Source: Halomonas sp. H10-9-1 (GTDB lineage Bacteria > Pseudomonadota > Gammaproteobacteria > Pseudomonadales > Halomonadaceae). From it: 64,000 nucleotides of DNA. The stretch is from positions 2,976,001 through 3,040,000 of the forward strand of contig NZ_JAMSHO010000001.1 in the NCBI RefSeq assembly GCF_040147005.1, written 5' to 3'. Position numbers and translations under genes: made by a program. Below are positions 1 to 8,501 of this stretch, piece after piece. The notes under the pieces were generated by a model. That model had not been told where the DNA came from, did not search any database, and saw only the letters and a program-made list of their open reading frames with translations. The stretch's first letter is position 1. Every line of letters begins with the position of its first letter.

Positions 1-127
1 CGTTGGGATTGCGCTGGCGCTCCACATAGCCGTGAAACCACCAGGTTCCGGTGGCGATGAACAACATCCAGAACAGCAGCATCATGCCGAGGCCGGTGCG
101 CCGCACCGCCCTGTTGTCATCTGTCAT
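1..127 (-). CDS. Retropepsin-like aspartic protease, N-terminal fragment (partial)
   Basis: Only the first 42 codons lie in the window; the gene runs off the left edge. It starts MTDDNRAVRRTGLGMM, has one hydrophobic segment at about residues 14-28, and then reads YVERQRNPN. A short cytoplasmic start, one membrane anchor and the ERQRNPN motif match the beginning of the TIGR02281 family of membrane-anchored clan AA (retropepsin-like) aspartic proteases as I recall it. The catalytic DTGA motif would lie outside the window, so the assignment rests on the N-terminus alone. Confidence 0.55.
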   Translation of the reverse strand, partial: MTDDNRAVRRTGLGMMLLFWMLFIATGTWWFHGYVERQRNPN

Positions 128-183
128 CGCGTTCCCCTTCGCCTGCCTGAGGGTTGGACCTCCCGAAACCGACCAGACTCCCG

Positions 184-930
184 CTATCCGGACACCGCAC
201 GCACCAGCAGGTAGCTGCCCATGGCCAGCAGGCCGCTGTGGAAGGCGCGCCGGAAGGTCGCTTCCGAGAGGCGCCCGCGCAGCCACTGCCCCAGCCGCAT
301 GCCCACCAGCGCAGGCACCACCGCCGCCAGGGAGAGCAGGCCCAGCTCCACACTGAGCAGACGCTGGCCGCCCAGGGCGAGGCCCAGCGCCAGGGTGGTG
401 GTCACGAAGAGCACGCCCATGGCCTGGATCAGCATCTCCCGCGGCAGGCCCAGGGACTGCAGGTAGGCCACGCCCGGAAAGACCGAGGAGCCGGTCATGC
501 CGGTCAGGAGGCCGGTCAGGGCCCCGTTGACCGGCGCGGCATGGCGCCCGCCGCCGACCAGCCTCGCCAGGCCCAGGTTGCACAGCCCGGCGAGCGCATA
601 GAAGACGATCAGCACGCCCAGTAGCCCCGAGAGCCAGCGCACCTCGACCCGGGCCAGGACGCTCACCCCCAGCCACACCGTCACCACCGAGGCCAGCAGG
701 AAGGGCCAGAGCTGCCTGACGATGCGCCCCAGGTAGCCCCCGACCAGCGCCTGCCAGACATTGGTGATCAGGGTGGGCGCCAGCAGCAGCGCCATGGCCG
801 GCTGCAGCCCCAGGGTGGCGGCCAGCAGCGCCAGCGACACCGTGGGCATGCCCATGCCGATGATGCCCTTGACCCCGCCGGCCACCAGGAAGGTGGCGGC
901 GACAAGCAGCAGGGTGAGCGGTTCCCCCAT
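184..930 (-). CDS. TauE/SafE family sulfite/anion exporter
   Basis: A 248-residue, very hydrophobic protein with about eight predicted membrane segments. It has the glycine-rich N-terminal repeat typical of TauE/SafE permeases (VAGGVKGIIGMGMPTVSLAL) and a matching internal repeat near residues 140-170 (GALTGLLTGMTGSSVFPGV). The family exports sulfite, sulfoacetate or other small organic anions; the substrate here cannot be read from the sequence. The ATG at 930 follows a GGGG-containing leader, and an in-frame GTG one codon upstream is the only alternative. It lies 12 bases after the UMF1-type gene on the same strand, so the two are probably cotranscribed. Confidence 0.8.
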   Translation of the reverse strand: MGEPLTLLLVAATFLVAGGVKGIIGMGMPTVSLALLAATLGLQPAMALLLAPTLITNVWQALVGGYLGRIVRQLWPFLLASVVTVWLGVSVLARVEVRWLSGLLGVLIVFYALAGLCNLGLARLVGGGRHAAPVNGALTGLLTGMTGSSVFPGVAYLQSLGLPREMLIQAMGVLFVTTTLALGLALGGQRLLSVELGLLSLAAVVPALVGMRLGQWLRGRLSEATFRRAFHSGLLAMGSYLLVRAVSG

Positions 931-942
931 CACGCGCGCCCC

Positions 943-2298
943 TCAGCGGCCATTGCGCGCCTCCCACTCCGCCGCCGCTCGCTGGCCGCGTGCCTGGTCG
1001 ACGGCCAGACAGACCAGGATAGCGATGATGAACAGCGCGGCGCAGAGCAGGATCGAGGCCTGCAGCCCCACTACCGACTGCAGCAGGCCGAGGGCCACGA
1101 TACCGAACACGCCGGCCAGCTTGTTGGCCAGGCCCCAGAAGCCGAAGAACTCGGCGGCCTTGCGGGTGGGCGAGAACAGTCCCACCAGGGCGCGGCTGGC
1201 GGACTGACTGGAGCCCAGCGATAGCCCCGCCAGGCAGCCCACGACGAGGAAGAGATGCTGGGCCTCCCAGCCGAGGCCAAGGCGGGTATTGAGCACGGCG
1301 GTGACCTCGGGAGTGGCCCAGATGGCAATGATGGCCGCCACCCAGAGCCCCAGGGTGAAGAGATAGGTAACCTTGGTGCCGATGCGGTCCTGGAGGAAGC
1401 CGAAGCCCAGCGCCCCTGCCGCCGCGGTGACCTGCACGATGATGAACATCAGGTTTCGGATCGATTCGTCCCAGCCGATCACCTGGGCACCATAGATGAA
1501 GGCGAAGGCGATGATGATGTAGACCCCGGCCATGGAGAACAGCAGCGAGACCAGAAAGATGCCCAGGTCGCGGAAGCGCTTGAGCTCATGGAGGGTGGTG
1601 GAGACCCGCTCCCAGGCGATCTCGCGGTAGGGCTTGCCCGGCGGCTGGGGGATGCCGCGCTCCTTCACCCACAGGAAGGTGGGGATGGCGGTGACCAGGA
1701 AGAAGGCCGCCGCGAAGGGCCCCACCCAGCGGATGCGCTCGAAGTTCTCTGCGCTGGCCTCGCCCAGCGCCACCAGGGTGAAGCCAGCGGCGAAGAGCCC
1801 GCCCACGTAGCCCAGCGCCCAGCCGAAGCCCGAGATCTTGCCCAGGTCCTCCGGCGGCCCGAGGTCGGGCAGGAAGGCGGCGATGAATGACTCCCCCATG
1901 GAGTAGGCGTAGTTGGAGACCACGATCAGCACGAGGCCCAGTACCACGTAGCCCGGCGCCACGAAGTAGAGCATGGCGGTGGTGGCCACGGTGGCCAGGT
2001 AGCTGACAAACAGGAAGCGCTTCTTGGAGGCCTGGTAGTCCATCACTGCCCCACACAGGGGGCCGGTGATCACCACCAGCAGGTAGCTCACCGCCAGCGC
2101 CAGGCTCCACAGGAAGTTGGCCAGCCGGTAGCCGTCGCCGCGGTCACCCACGATCACCGTGGTGAACAGCTCGCCGAACACCACGGTGATGATCAGCAGG
2201 GTATAGGCCTGGTTGGCGAAGTCGAACATCGCCCAGCCGAGGATCTCCTTGCGCGAGGCACGGCTCCTGGCGGGTAGCGGGCTGTCGGTCGAGCGCAT
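943..2298 (-). CDS. MFS transporter, UMF1/Atg22-like family
   Basis: A 451-residue polytopic protein with about twelve membrane segments. The N-terminal signature EILGWAMFDFANQAYTLL is the hallmark of the UMF1 (Atg22-like) branch of the major facilitator superfamily. A charged central loop near residues 205-235 (ERGIPQPPGKPYREIAWERV) separates the two six-helix halves, and the C-terminal half keeps the GLSLGSSQSASRALVG motif. The substrate is unknown; in yeast Atg22 exports amino acids from the vacuole. The start is set by a GGGA ribosome site seven bases upstream of the ATG. It precedes the TauE/SafE gene and is probably transcribed with it. Confidence 0.85.
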   Translation of the reverse strand: MRSTDSPLPARSRASRKEILGWAMFDFANQAYTLLIITVVFGELFTTVIVGDRGDGYRLANFLWSLALAVSYLLVVITGPLCGAVMDYQASKKRFLFVSYLATVATTAMLYFVAPGYVVLGLVLIVVSNYAYSMGESFIAAFLPDLGPPEDLGKISGFGWALGYVGGLFAAGFTLVALGEASAENFERIRWVGPFAAAFFLVTAIPTFLWVKERGIPQPPGKPYREIAWERVSTTLHELKRFRDLGIFLVSLLFSMAGVYIIIAFAFIYGAQVIGWDESIRNLMFIIVQVTAAAGALGFGFLQDRIGTKVTYLFTLGLWVAAIIAIWATPEVTAVLNTRLGLGWEAQHLFLVVGCLAGLSLGSSQSASRALVGLFSPTRKAAEFFGFWGLANKLAGVFGIVALGLLQSVVGLQASILLCAALFIIAILVCLAVDQARGQRAAAEWEARNGR

Positions 2299-2364
2299 CT
2301 CAACGTCCCTGTGAATAGCGGTTCATCACCTTAGCAGCACGCCCTCGGTCTAGCGAGATCACAG

Positions 2365-2538
2365 CTAGCGCAGCAGCGTAAGCACCAGCGCGGTACCTCC
2401 CACCAGCAGGGCGATGATCACCGCGATATCGACCAGCCGATCGAGCCAGCGATCGAAGCGCACGCCATCGGGGGCGGACTCTCGCCGTGGGGTAGCTCCC
2501 CGCCGACGACGGTCACCTGTGATGGGAAAGAGAGGCAT
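2365..2538 (-). CDS. Small single-pass membrane protein, hypothetical
   Basis: A 57-codon reading frame, MPLFPITGDRRRRGA to GGTALVLTLLR. It has an arginine-rich N-terminal half (residues 9-31) and one membrane segment near residues 37-55, giving a tail-anchored layout. The frame is closed by an in-frame TAG and lies in the otherwise empty space upstream of the UMF1-type gene on the same strand. Coding is supported by the coherent charge and hydrophobicity pattern; there is no strong ribosome site before the ATG. I recognise no family. Confidence 0.45.
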   Translation of the reverse strand: MPLFPITGDRRRRGATPRRESAPDGVRFDRWLDRLVDIAVIIALLVGGTALVLTLLR

Positions 2539-2808
2539 GGCGGAAGTCCGGTTTCACCACTTGTTGCTAAAGCTTACGACCTCCGCCGCCGGCGGGCCAG
2601 CGACACGCTGCCCGCGCGGCGAATGATGCACCGATTGACCGCGTTGTGGGCCCGGCGTAACCGCTCCAGGAAAAGGAGCATGGGCAGCGCAGCACACCCG
2701 CTCGTCATGCGCTCGCCAAGAAGCATGGCCGCAGGCCATTGCATCGGCAGGCGTCCGCCCCCATCCACTCCCTGAAGCAGGCTAACTATCCCCCCAATCG
2801 GAGCCGTC
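2539..2808. other. Intergenic region without a recognised gene
   Basis: About 270 bases between the divergent small membrane protein and the LLM oxidoreductase. Short frames on either strand lack ribosome sites and have the composition of chance frames in GC-rich DNA. A GGAG ribosome site near 2800 belongs to the oxidoreductase. I see no clear promoter or hairpin. Confidence 0.4.
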
Positions 2809-3804
2809 ATGCCCCGTCTCGCCGATACACCCCTCTCCGTCCTCGACCTCGCCCCCATCCGCGAAGGCGGCAGCGCCGCCGACAGCTTCCGGGAGAGCGT
2901 GGCCCTGGCACGGCTCACCGAGCGCCTGGGCTATACCCGCTACTGGCTCGCCGAGCACCACGGCATCGAGGGCATCGCCAGCGCCGCCACCGCGGTGCTG
3001 ATCGGCCATATCGCCGGCGCCACCGAGCGCATCCGGGTGGGCAGCGGCGGCATCATGCTGCCCAACCACCCGCCGCTGGTGATCGCCGAGCAGTTCGGCA
3101 CCCTGGAGACCCTCTACCCGGAGCGCATCGACCTGGGCCTGGGGCGCGCGCCGGGCTCCGACGCCGCCACCATGGCGGCGCTGCGCCGCGACCCCTACGC
3201 CGGGGTGGAGGACTTCCCCCAGCGCCTGGAGGAGCTCCAGGGCTTCCTCGGCGACGAACGGCCCGGCCAGCGGGTGCGCGCGGTGCCCGGCCAGGGCACC
3301 CGGGTGCCGATCTGGCTGCTCGGCTCCAGCGGCTATAGCGCCCAGCTGGCGGCGCGGCTGGGCCTGCCCTTCGCCTTCGCCGCCCAGTTCGCCCCGGGCT
3401 ACCTGTTCGAGGCCCTGCGCCTCTACCGCGACAACTTCCGCCCCTCGGCGGTGCTGGAGAAGCCCCACGCCATGGTGGGGCTGCCGGTGGTCGCCGCCGA
3501 CAACGACGCCCACGCCGCGTACCTGGCCACCACCTCCCAGCAGAAGTTCCTGGGCATGATCCGCGGCCAGCGCACCTGTGCCAGGCCGCCGGTGGAGCAC
3601 CTGGAGATGACCCCCATGGAGGAGGCGCAGCTGCAGCAGTTCCTGGGGGCGGCCATCGTCGGCGGCCCCGAGACGGTGCGCGACGGGCTCGAGGCCTTCC
3701 TCGAGCAGACCGGCGCCGACGAGCTGATGCTCAACACCGACGTCTACGCCCAGGCGGATCGCCTGAGGAGCTACGAGATCGTCGCCGAGGTGTGGAAGGG
3801 ATAG
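2809..3804 (+). CDS. LLM class flavin-dependent oxidoreductase
   Basis: A 331-residue bacterial luciferase-like monooxygenase (TIM-barrel). Diagnostic stretches are [17 protein letters not shown] (about residues 38-54), the [25 protein letters not shown] region (about 75-99), [12 protein letters not shown] (about 104-115) and the C-terminal [18 protein letters not shown]. These match the YhbW-like subgroup found widely in proteobacteria. Such enzymes use reduced FMN supplied by a partner reductase; the substrate is not known. A GGAG site six bases upstream supports the start. It stands alone on the plus strand with a small membrane-protein gene downstream. Confidence 0.88.
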   Translation: MPRLADTPLSVLDLAPIREGGSAADSFRESVALARLTERLGYTRYWLAEHHGIEGIASAATAVLIGHIAGATERIRVGSGGIMLPNHPPLVIAEQFGTLETLYPERIDLGLGRAPGSDAATMAALRRDPYAGVEDFPQRLEELQGFLGDERPGQRVRAVPGQGTRVPIWLLGSSGYSAQLAARLGLPFAFAAQFAPGYLFEALRLYRDNFRPSAVLEKPHAMVGLPVVAADNDAHAAYLATTSQQKFLGMIRGQRTCARPPVEHLEMTPMEEAQLQQFLGAAIVGGPETVRDGLEAFLEQTGADELMLNTDVYAQADRLRSYEIVAEVWKG

Positions 3805-3892
3805 TCCGGGCCGGAAGGAACGAACCTTGCCCGCGGCTTTCCAAGGGGCAGTCCATTTCGCGGCGCCGCGCGCCGCCATCCAGGAGAGTTCG

Positions 3893-4321
3893 ATGCCCGA
3901 TTCCCGAGGCCCCCACCGCGATCCCCGCCAGAATCCCGCCTGGCGGGCCGCCCAGGCGTGGCAGCAGCGCGCCCGCCAGAGTCAGGGCGGCGGCCTGCTC
4001 GACGGCCTGAAGATGCTGGCCGCCTGGCTGCTGTTCGGCACCCTGATGATCGTGGCCATGGTGTTCGGCCTGGTCTTCCTGCTGCTGGGCTGGGCGTTGA
4101 TGCCGCTGCTGCGCCACCGCCTGAAGAAGCGCATGGAGCAGATGCGCGCCGAGCAGGCCGAGAGCGTGGATGGCGGCAGCTTCCACTACCGGGAGACCCG
4201 TTATCGAGAGACCTACGCCTCCCGCGACAGCCACGACAAGCATCAGGTGCTGGAGGGAGACTATGAGGTCAAGGGCGGGGAGGCCCAGGAGGGTGAGCAC
4301 AAGAGGCCCGAGCGCCCCTGA
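3893..4321 (+). CDS. Small membrane protein with charged tail, hypothetical
   Basis: A 142-residue protein. The ATG at 3893 is chosen over an upstream in-frame start at 3827 because it alone has an AGGAG ribosome site just before it. Residues 1-35 are hydrophilic (DSRGPHRDPRQNPAW). Residues about 40-75 form one long or two closely spaced membrane helices (MLAAWLLFGTLMIVAMVFGL). The rest is a highly charged tail with the repeat YRETRYRETYASRD. I recognise no enzyme motif; a small envelope or stress protein is possible. A GC-rich hairpin follows the stop codon. Confidence 0.65.
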   Translation: MPDSRGPHRDPRQNPAWRAAQAWQQRARQSQGGGLLDGLKMLAAWLLFGTLMIVAMVFGLVFLLLGWALMPLLRHRLKKRMEQMRAEQAESVDGGSFHYRETRYRETYASRDSHDKHQVLEGDYEVKGGEAQEGEHKRPERP

Positions 4322-4328
4322 GCGACAA

Positions 4329-4349
4329 GGCCCGCCATTGCGGCGGGCC
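4329..4349 (+). terminator. Hairpin between convergent genes
   Basis: GGCCCGCC (4329-4336) pairs perfectly with GGCGGGCC (4342-4349) around a five-base loop. It sits just after the stop of the plus-strand small membrane protein and before the stop of the minus-strand DUF6455 gene. There is no strong T-run, so its efficiency as a terminator is uncertain. Confidence 0.55.
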
Positions 4350-4375
4350 CTGAAGAGGGATGAAGCCCTGTGAAC

Positions 4376-4780
4376 TCAATGGCTGCCCAGCGCCTCCAGG
4401 GTGCCAGCATTGGGGCAGAAGTCGCAGGCTTCGGGCTCCGGCCCGCTCGCCAGCACCCGGGCACAGAGCGACTTGTGGGGGCATAGGCTACAGACCCGCT
4501 CGAGATCACGCTTCACACCATTACCGACCGTCAGGGGTGTCATGGGGTCGACGCCGTGCACCACCATCATGCGCGGCAACAGATCGTATACCGAGCCCCC
4601 GTCGGACCAGAACAGCGGGGAATCGATCCGCGCCAGCCCCAAGTCATTAAGGCGTGATTCGCGCCTAGCCTCGTCAAGGTCGAGCCAGGCCCGGTGCTGG
4701 CGATGTCGCCGCCAGGCACCGGCCACGGTGTGAGCCAGACGTCCGGCCGTGGCGTGGATACCGTCGCGTAGTATCGTCAT
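4376..4780 (-). CDS. DUF6455-type cysteine-motif protein (first of two)
   Basis: A 134-residue protein with a basic N-terminal region (HTVAGAWRRHRQHRAW) and a C-terminal cysteine cluster: VCSLCPHKSLC (two CxxC-spaced cysteines plus one) followed by ACDFCPNAGTLEAL. The arrangement C-x2-C-x5-C-x12-C-x2-C and the CPN-x-x-x-L ending resemble the DUF6455 family as I recall it, which has no known function. The cluster could bind a metal or Fe-S centre, which is inference. An AGGAGG site nine bases upstream fixes the start. A second protein with the same cysteine layout is at 26402-26845. Confidence 0.7.
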   Translation of the reverse strand: MTILRDGIHATAGRLAHTVAGAWRRHRQHRAWLDLDEARRESRLNDLGLARIDSPLFWSDGGSVYDLLPRMMVVHGVDPMTPLTVGNGVKRDLERVCSLCPHKSLCARVLASGPEPEACDFCPNAGTLEALGSH

Positions 4781-4877
4781 GAGTAGGCCTCCTTCAGGTC
4801 AGATCCATGAAGGTCACATTAGGCCAGCCCAGGCCACACCGCCTTGACCTGCATCAGCCAGATGGCACACTGATGGC

Positions 4878-5693
4878 TCAGCCGACATCGGCCGGGCGCA
4901 GCACCGCCACCGGACATCGCACCTCGTGGAGCACCTCATGGCTGACGCTTCCGGCCACCACCTGGGAGAGGCCGCTGCGCCCATGGGTGGTCATCGCCAG
5001 CATGGCGTTGTGGCTGTCCGCCAGGTAGCCGACGATGGCGTCGGCCGGGTCGCCATGCAGCACCTCCCAGTCCACCTCCACGCCGTGCTCGTGCCCCAGG
5101 CGACGGGCCAGGCCGTGAAGATAACCGGACTCCATCACGTCGGCGTGGCCACCGTCGCGGGGCACCGCCGCCGCGGCGCTGACGTCGATCACCTGGAGCA
5201 GCTGCAGGCGCGCACCGAAGCGTGCGGAGAGGGCCAGCGCATGGGGCAGGATCGCCTCGGAGAGGCGCGAGCCATCGACGCAGACCATGATCGTCTCCAC
5301 CCGCTCGTGGCGGTCGGGGGCGTAGCGCGGCCCGCACAGGAAGACCGGTCGGGGCGCGCGACGCACCACCCCGGCGGTGACGCTGCCGATCAGCATCTCG
5401 GGCACCGGGCGCCGCCCATGAGCGCTCATGCAGAGGCCGGCCTGGTCGTCATCGAGCAGCGCGGCCAGGGCATCCTTGGCGCTGTCGCCGATGAGCACCG
5501 TGACCTCGGCCGTGGCGCCCTCCTCCTCCAGCGCGGCGGCGAGCGCCGTGCGACGCGGCTCGGCCCGCGCGGGCTCGGCCACCACGGAGACCAGCGACAG
5601 CGCGACCCCCGACTGGGCGGCCAGGCGGGCGCCCAGCCGCAGGCCACGGCGCGAATAGTCGGACTCGTCCATTGCCACATGCAGCTTGTTCAT
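4878..5693 (-). CDS. Universal stress protein, tandem UspA domains
   Basis: A 271-residue protein made of two UspA domains, about residues 1-140 and 148-271. Each ends in the nucleotide-binding signature G-x2-G-x9-G-S/T; in the second it reads GRSGLSQVVAGSVSHEV. The ATG at 5693 is preferred over an upstream in-frame start because AGGAG lies seven bases before it. Tandem Usp proteins are cytoplasmic ATP-binding stress or transport-associated proteins. It is the last gene of the run that begins with catA1 and lies 19 bases after the BenE gene, so it is probably cotranscribed with aromatic uptake genes. Confidence 0.88.
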   Translation of the reverse strand: MNKLHVAMDESDYSRRGLRLGARLAAQSGVALSLVSVVAEPARAEPRRTALAAALEEEGATAEVTVLIGDSAKDALAALLDDDQAGLCMSAHGRRPVPEMLIGSVTAGVVRRAPRPVFLCGPRYAPDRHERVETIMVCVDGSRLSEAILPHALALSARFGARLQLLQVIDVSAAAAVPRDGGHADVMESGYLHGLARRLGHEHGVEVDWEVLHGDPADAIVGYLADSHNAMLAMTTHGRSGLSQVVAGSVSHEVLHEVRCPVAVLRPADVG

Positions 5694-5712
5694 GCGGTTT
5701 CTCCTGTAAGCA

Positions 5713-6942
5713 CTATTGTTGTTTGCTGGATGCCGCCGACCCGGCGGATGACGACGCCTCCCCACCGCGGCCGGGCAGCCGGAAGGGGCGATGCAGCAGC
5801 TGGTAGGCCAGCGCCCCGGCCACCACGCCCCAGAAGGCCGACCCCAGTCCCAGGAAGCTGACCCCCGAGGCGGTGGCGATGAAGGTGATCACCGAGGCCT
5901 CGAGGTGCTCCTTCTGGGCGGCGAAGGCGCTGACGTTGCTGGTGATGGCGCCGATCAGCGCCAGCCCCGCCAGCACCGCCACGAACTCCCCGGGTAGCGA
6001 GGTGAAGAGCGCCACGATGGTGCCGGCGAAGGTGCCGCCGATAAGGTAGAAGACGCCGTTGGCAACCCCGGCCACGTAGCGCTTGTCGGGGTCCTCGTGG
6101 GCCTCCTTGCTGGTGCAGATCGCCGCGGTGATGGCCGCCACCACGGTGGTGATGCCACCGAAGAAGGCGGTGCCGAAGGAGGTCAGGCTGGCCACGGTGA
6201 CGATCGGCTTGGCGGGGGTCGAGTAGCCGGAGGTGCGCAGGATCGCCATGCCGGGCAGGAACTGGCCGGTCAGGCTGACCAGCACCAGCGGGATGGCGAG
6301 GCTGAGGGTGGCGCTCCAGCTCCACTCGGGGCGGATGAACTGCGGCTGGGCCAGGCTCAGCGACACCCCGTCGAGGCTCGCCCCCTCCAGCACCACCGCC
6401 AGCACCACGCCGACCAGCAGCAGCAGCACCAGGCTATAGCGCGGCGTCAGCCGCTTGGCCACCAGGTAGGCGACGAGCATGCCGATGGCCAGCGCGGGGA
6501 CCGCCTCCAGGGCCACGAACACCCCGACGCCGAACTGGAAGAGGATGCCCGCCATCATGGCGCTGGCGATGCCCGGCGGGATCAGGCGGATGATGCGATC
6601 GAAGGAGCCGGTGACGCCGATCACGAAGAGCAGCACCGCCGCCACCAGGTAGGCGCCCACCGCCTCGCCCAGCGACAGCTCGGGGAAGAGCGTCACCAGC
6701 AGCGCCGTGCCCGGCGCCGACCAGGCGGTGACCACCGGTACCTTCAGCCACAGGCTGAGCAGGATGCCGGAGACGGCGGCGCCCAGCGAGATGGCCCATA
6801 TCCAGGAGGTCATCATGGCGCTGGAGATCTCGGCGCTCTGGGCGGCCTGGAAGAAGATCGCCAGCGGGCCGGAGTAGGAGACCAGCACCGCCACGAAGCC
6901 GGCGGTGATGGCGGGGACCGAAGCGTCCTTGAAGAGTTGCAT
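5713..6942 (-). CDS. benE: Benzoate/H+ symporter, BenE family (copy 1)
   Basis: A BenE-family proton symporter of about 409 residues with some twelve membrane segments. The start MQLFKDASVPAITAGFVAVLVSYSGPLAIFFQAAQ and the SAPGTALL, GIASAMMAGILFQFG and NGVFYLIGGTFAG regions match BenE. It would carry benzoate across the inner membrane. An in-frame ATG nine codons upstream (6969) is the alternative start; neither has a good ribosome site. It follows the ABC importer genes and precedes the stress protein gene. A second BenE-family protein lies at 15291-16550. Confidence 0.87.
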   Translation of the reverse strand: MQLFKDASVPAITAGFVAVLVSYSGPLAIFFQAAQSAEISSAMMTSWIWAISLGAAVSGILLSLWLKVPVVTAWSAPGTALLVTLFPELSLGEAVGAYLVAAVLLFVIGVTGSFDRIIRLIPPGIASAMMAGILFQFGVGVFVALEAVPALAIGMLVAYLVAKRLTPRYSLVLLLLVGVVLAVVLEGASLDGVSLSLAQPQFIRPEWSWSATLSLAIPLVLVSLTGQFLPGMAILRTSGYSTPAKPIVTVASLTSFGTAFFGGITTVVAAITAAICTSKEAHEDPDKRYVAGVANGVFYLIGGTFAGTIVALFTSLPGEFVAVLAGLALIGAITSNVSAFAAQKEHLEASVITFIATASGVSFLGLGSAFWGVVAGALAYQLLHRPFRLPGRGGEASSSAGSAASSKQQ

Positions 6943-7002
6943 GGCAGGGGTTCCCGAAGAGTGATGCATGGAATCGCCCCGGCGGCGGCCGCCGGGGCGG
7001 CG

Positions 7003-7734
7003 TCAGGCGACGCCCAGGTGGGTATCGAGGATCGCGGGGTCATCCTTGAGCCCCTGGGCATCACCGGCGTAGACCACCTCGCCCTTGACCAGCAGCACGT
7101 GCTTCTCGGCCACCTCCAGGAGGTTGTCGATGTTCTTGTCGACGATGATGGTGGCGATGCCGGACGCCTTGATCTCGCGGATGATCTTCCAGATCTCGTC
7201 GCGGATCAGCGGCGCCAGGCCCTCGGTGGCCTCGTCGAGGATCATCAGGTCAGGGTTGGTGGTCAGCGCCCGGCCGATGGAGAGCATCTGCTGCTCGCCA
7301 CCGGAGAGGAAGGAGCCGTCGTGGTGGATGCGCTGGCCCAGGCGCGGGAAGGTGTCCAGCACCCGCTCCAGCGTCCAGGGCGTCTCGCCCCGCTCGTTGG
7401 GCCGCGCGGCCATGATCAGGTGCTCGCGCACGCTGATGCCGGGGAAGATCCCGCGCCCCTCCGGCACATAGCCGATGCCCTGGCGGATCAGCTGCCAGGG
7501 GCGCCGCCTGGCGGTGGAGACGCCCTTGATGAACACCTCGCCGCGGCGCGGCGGCACGAAGCCGAGGATCGACTTCAGGGTGGTGGTCTTGCCCATGCCA
7601 TTGCGCCCCAGCAGGCTGAGGGTCTCGCCGGGCATCAGGGTGAGGTCGACGCCGTGCAGCACATGGCTCTCGCCGTAGTAGGTGTGCAGCCCGCGGGCCT
7701 CGATCAGCGGGGTGATCTGCTGCTGTGCGGTCAT
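7003..7734 (-). CDS. Branched-chain/aromatic ABC importer ATPase, LivF type
   Basis: A 243-residue ATP-binding subunit. It has Walker A GRNGMGKTT (about residues 41-49), the ABC signature LSGGEQQ, and Walker B LMILDEATEGLAP, whose EATEGLAP form is characteristic of LivF. It overlaps the LivG gene by four bases (ATGA). With livG, livM, livH and the binding protein it forms a complete high-affinity ABC importer of the branched-chain amino acid type. The position directly after a ben/cat gene set implies that the cargo is an aromatic acid such as benzoate rather than an amino acid; this is inference. Confidence 0.9.
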   Translation of the reverse strand: MTAQQQITPLIEARGLHTYYGESHVLHGVDLTLMPGETLSLLGRNGMGKTTTLKSILGFVPPRRGEVFIKGVSTARRRPWQLIRQGIGYVPEGRGIFPGISVREHLIMAARPNERGETPWTLERVLDTFPRLGQRIHHDGSFLSGGEQQMLSIGRALTTNPDLMILDEATEGLAPLIRDEIWKIIREIKASGIATIIVDKNIDNLLEVAEKHVLLVKGEVVYAGDAQGLKDDPAILDTHLGVA

Positions 7735-8498
7735 GCGGTGGCCTCCTCATGGTGGCGCCCGAGATAGACGTCGCGCACCTTCTCGCTGGTGCGGATCTGC
7801 TCGGTGGGACCGCTCTCCAGCAAGCATCCATCCACCATCACGGTGATGCGGTCGGCCAGGCGGAACACCGAATCCATGTCGTGCTCGATCAGCACCAGGG
7901 TGTAGCGGTCGGTGAGGCTGGCCAGCAGCTCGGTCACCTGGGCGGTCTCCTCGCGGCCCATGCCGGCCATGGGCTCGTCGAGCAGCATCAGCGACGGCGC
8001 CGTGGCCAGCACCATGGCGATCTGCAGCTGGCGCTGCTCGCCATAGCTCATGTCGGCGGCCGGGGTGTAGGCGCGATGGGTCAGCTGGCAGGTGTCGAGC
8101 ACCTCCAGCGCCCGCTCGCTGACCCGGCGCGCCTGCCGGCGGGAGCGCCAGCTGCCGAACACGCCGCCCATGTGGATACGCGCCGCCAGCTCACAGTTCT
8201 GCAGGCAGTTGAGCCGCGGGAAGATATTGGTCTTCTGGTGGCTGCGGCCGATGCCCATGCGGGCGATCTGGCGCACGCTCCTGCCCTGGATCGGCCGGCC
8301 GCGGTAGCGCACCTCGCCCTCGGAGGGCGGGATCTCCCCGGAGAGCAGGTTGATCAGGGTGCTCTTGCCGGCGCCGTTGGGGCCGAGGATGGCGTGGATC
8401 TCGTTGGGGGCGACGTCGAAGTCGACGTCGTTGACCGCGACCAGGCCGCCGAAGCGACGGGTCAGGCCCCGGGTGGCAAGGATCGGTTCCTGGGTCAT
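7731..8498 (-). CDS. ABC importer ATPase, LivG type
   Basis: A 255-residue ATP-binding subunit. It has Walker A GPNGAGKST (about residues 39-47), the signature MSYGEQRQLQIAM and Walker B LMLLDEPMAGM. The SYGEQR signature and the C-terminal LVLIEHDMDSVFRLADRITV are typical of LivG, the second ATPase of branched-chain-type importers. A GAGGAGG ribosome site precedes the start. It is three bases after livM and overlaps livF, so translation is probably coupled. Confidence 0.9.
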   Translation of the reverse strand: MTQEPILATRGLTRRFGGLVAVNDVDFDVAPNEIHAILGPNGAGKSTLINLLSGEIPPSEGEVRYRGRPIQGRSVRQIARMGIGRSHQKTNIFPRLNCLQNCELAARIHMGGVFGSWRSRRQARRVSERALEVLDTCQLTHRAYTPAADMSYGEQRQLQIAMVLATAPSLMLLDEPMAGMGREETAQVTELLASLTDRYTLVLIEHDMDSVFRLADRITVMVDGCLLESGPTEQIRTSEKVRDVYLGRHHEEATA

Positions 8499-8501
8499 GG
8501 C

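Noticed and set aside
2574..2918. 114-codon minus-strand frame upstream of the LLM oxidoreductase
   Set aside because: It overlaps the oxidoreductase start, is rich in Arg/Ala without pattern, and lacks a ribosome site.
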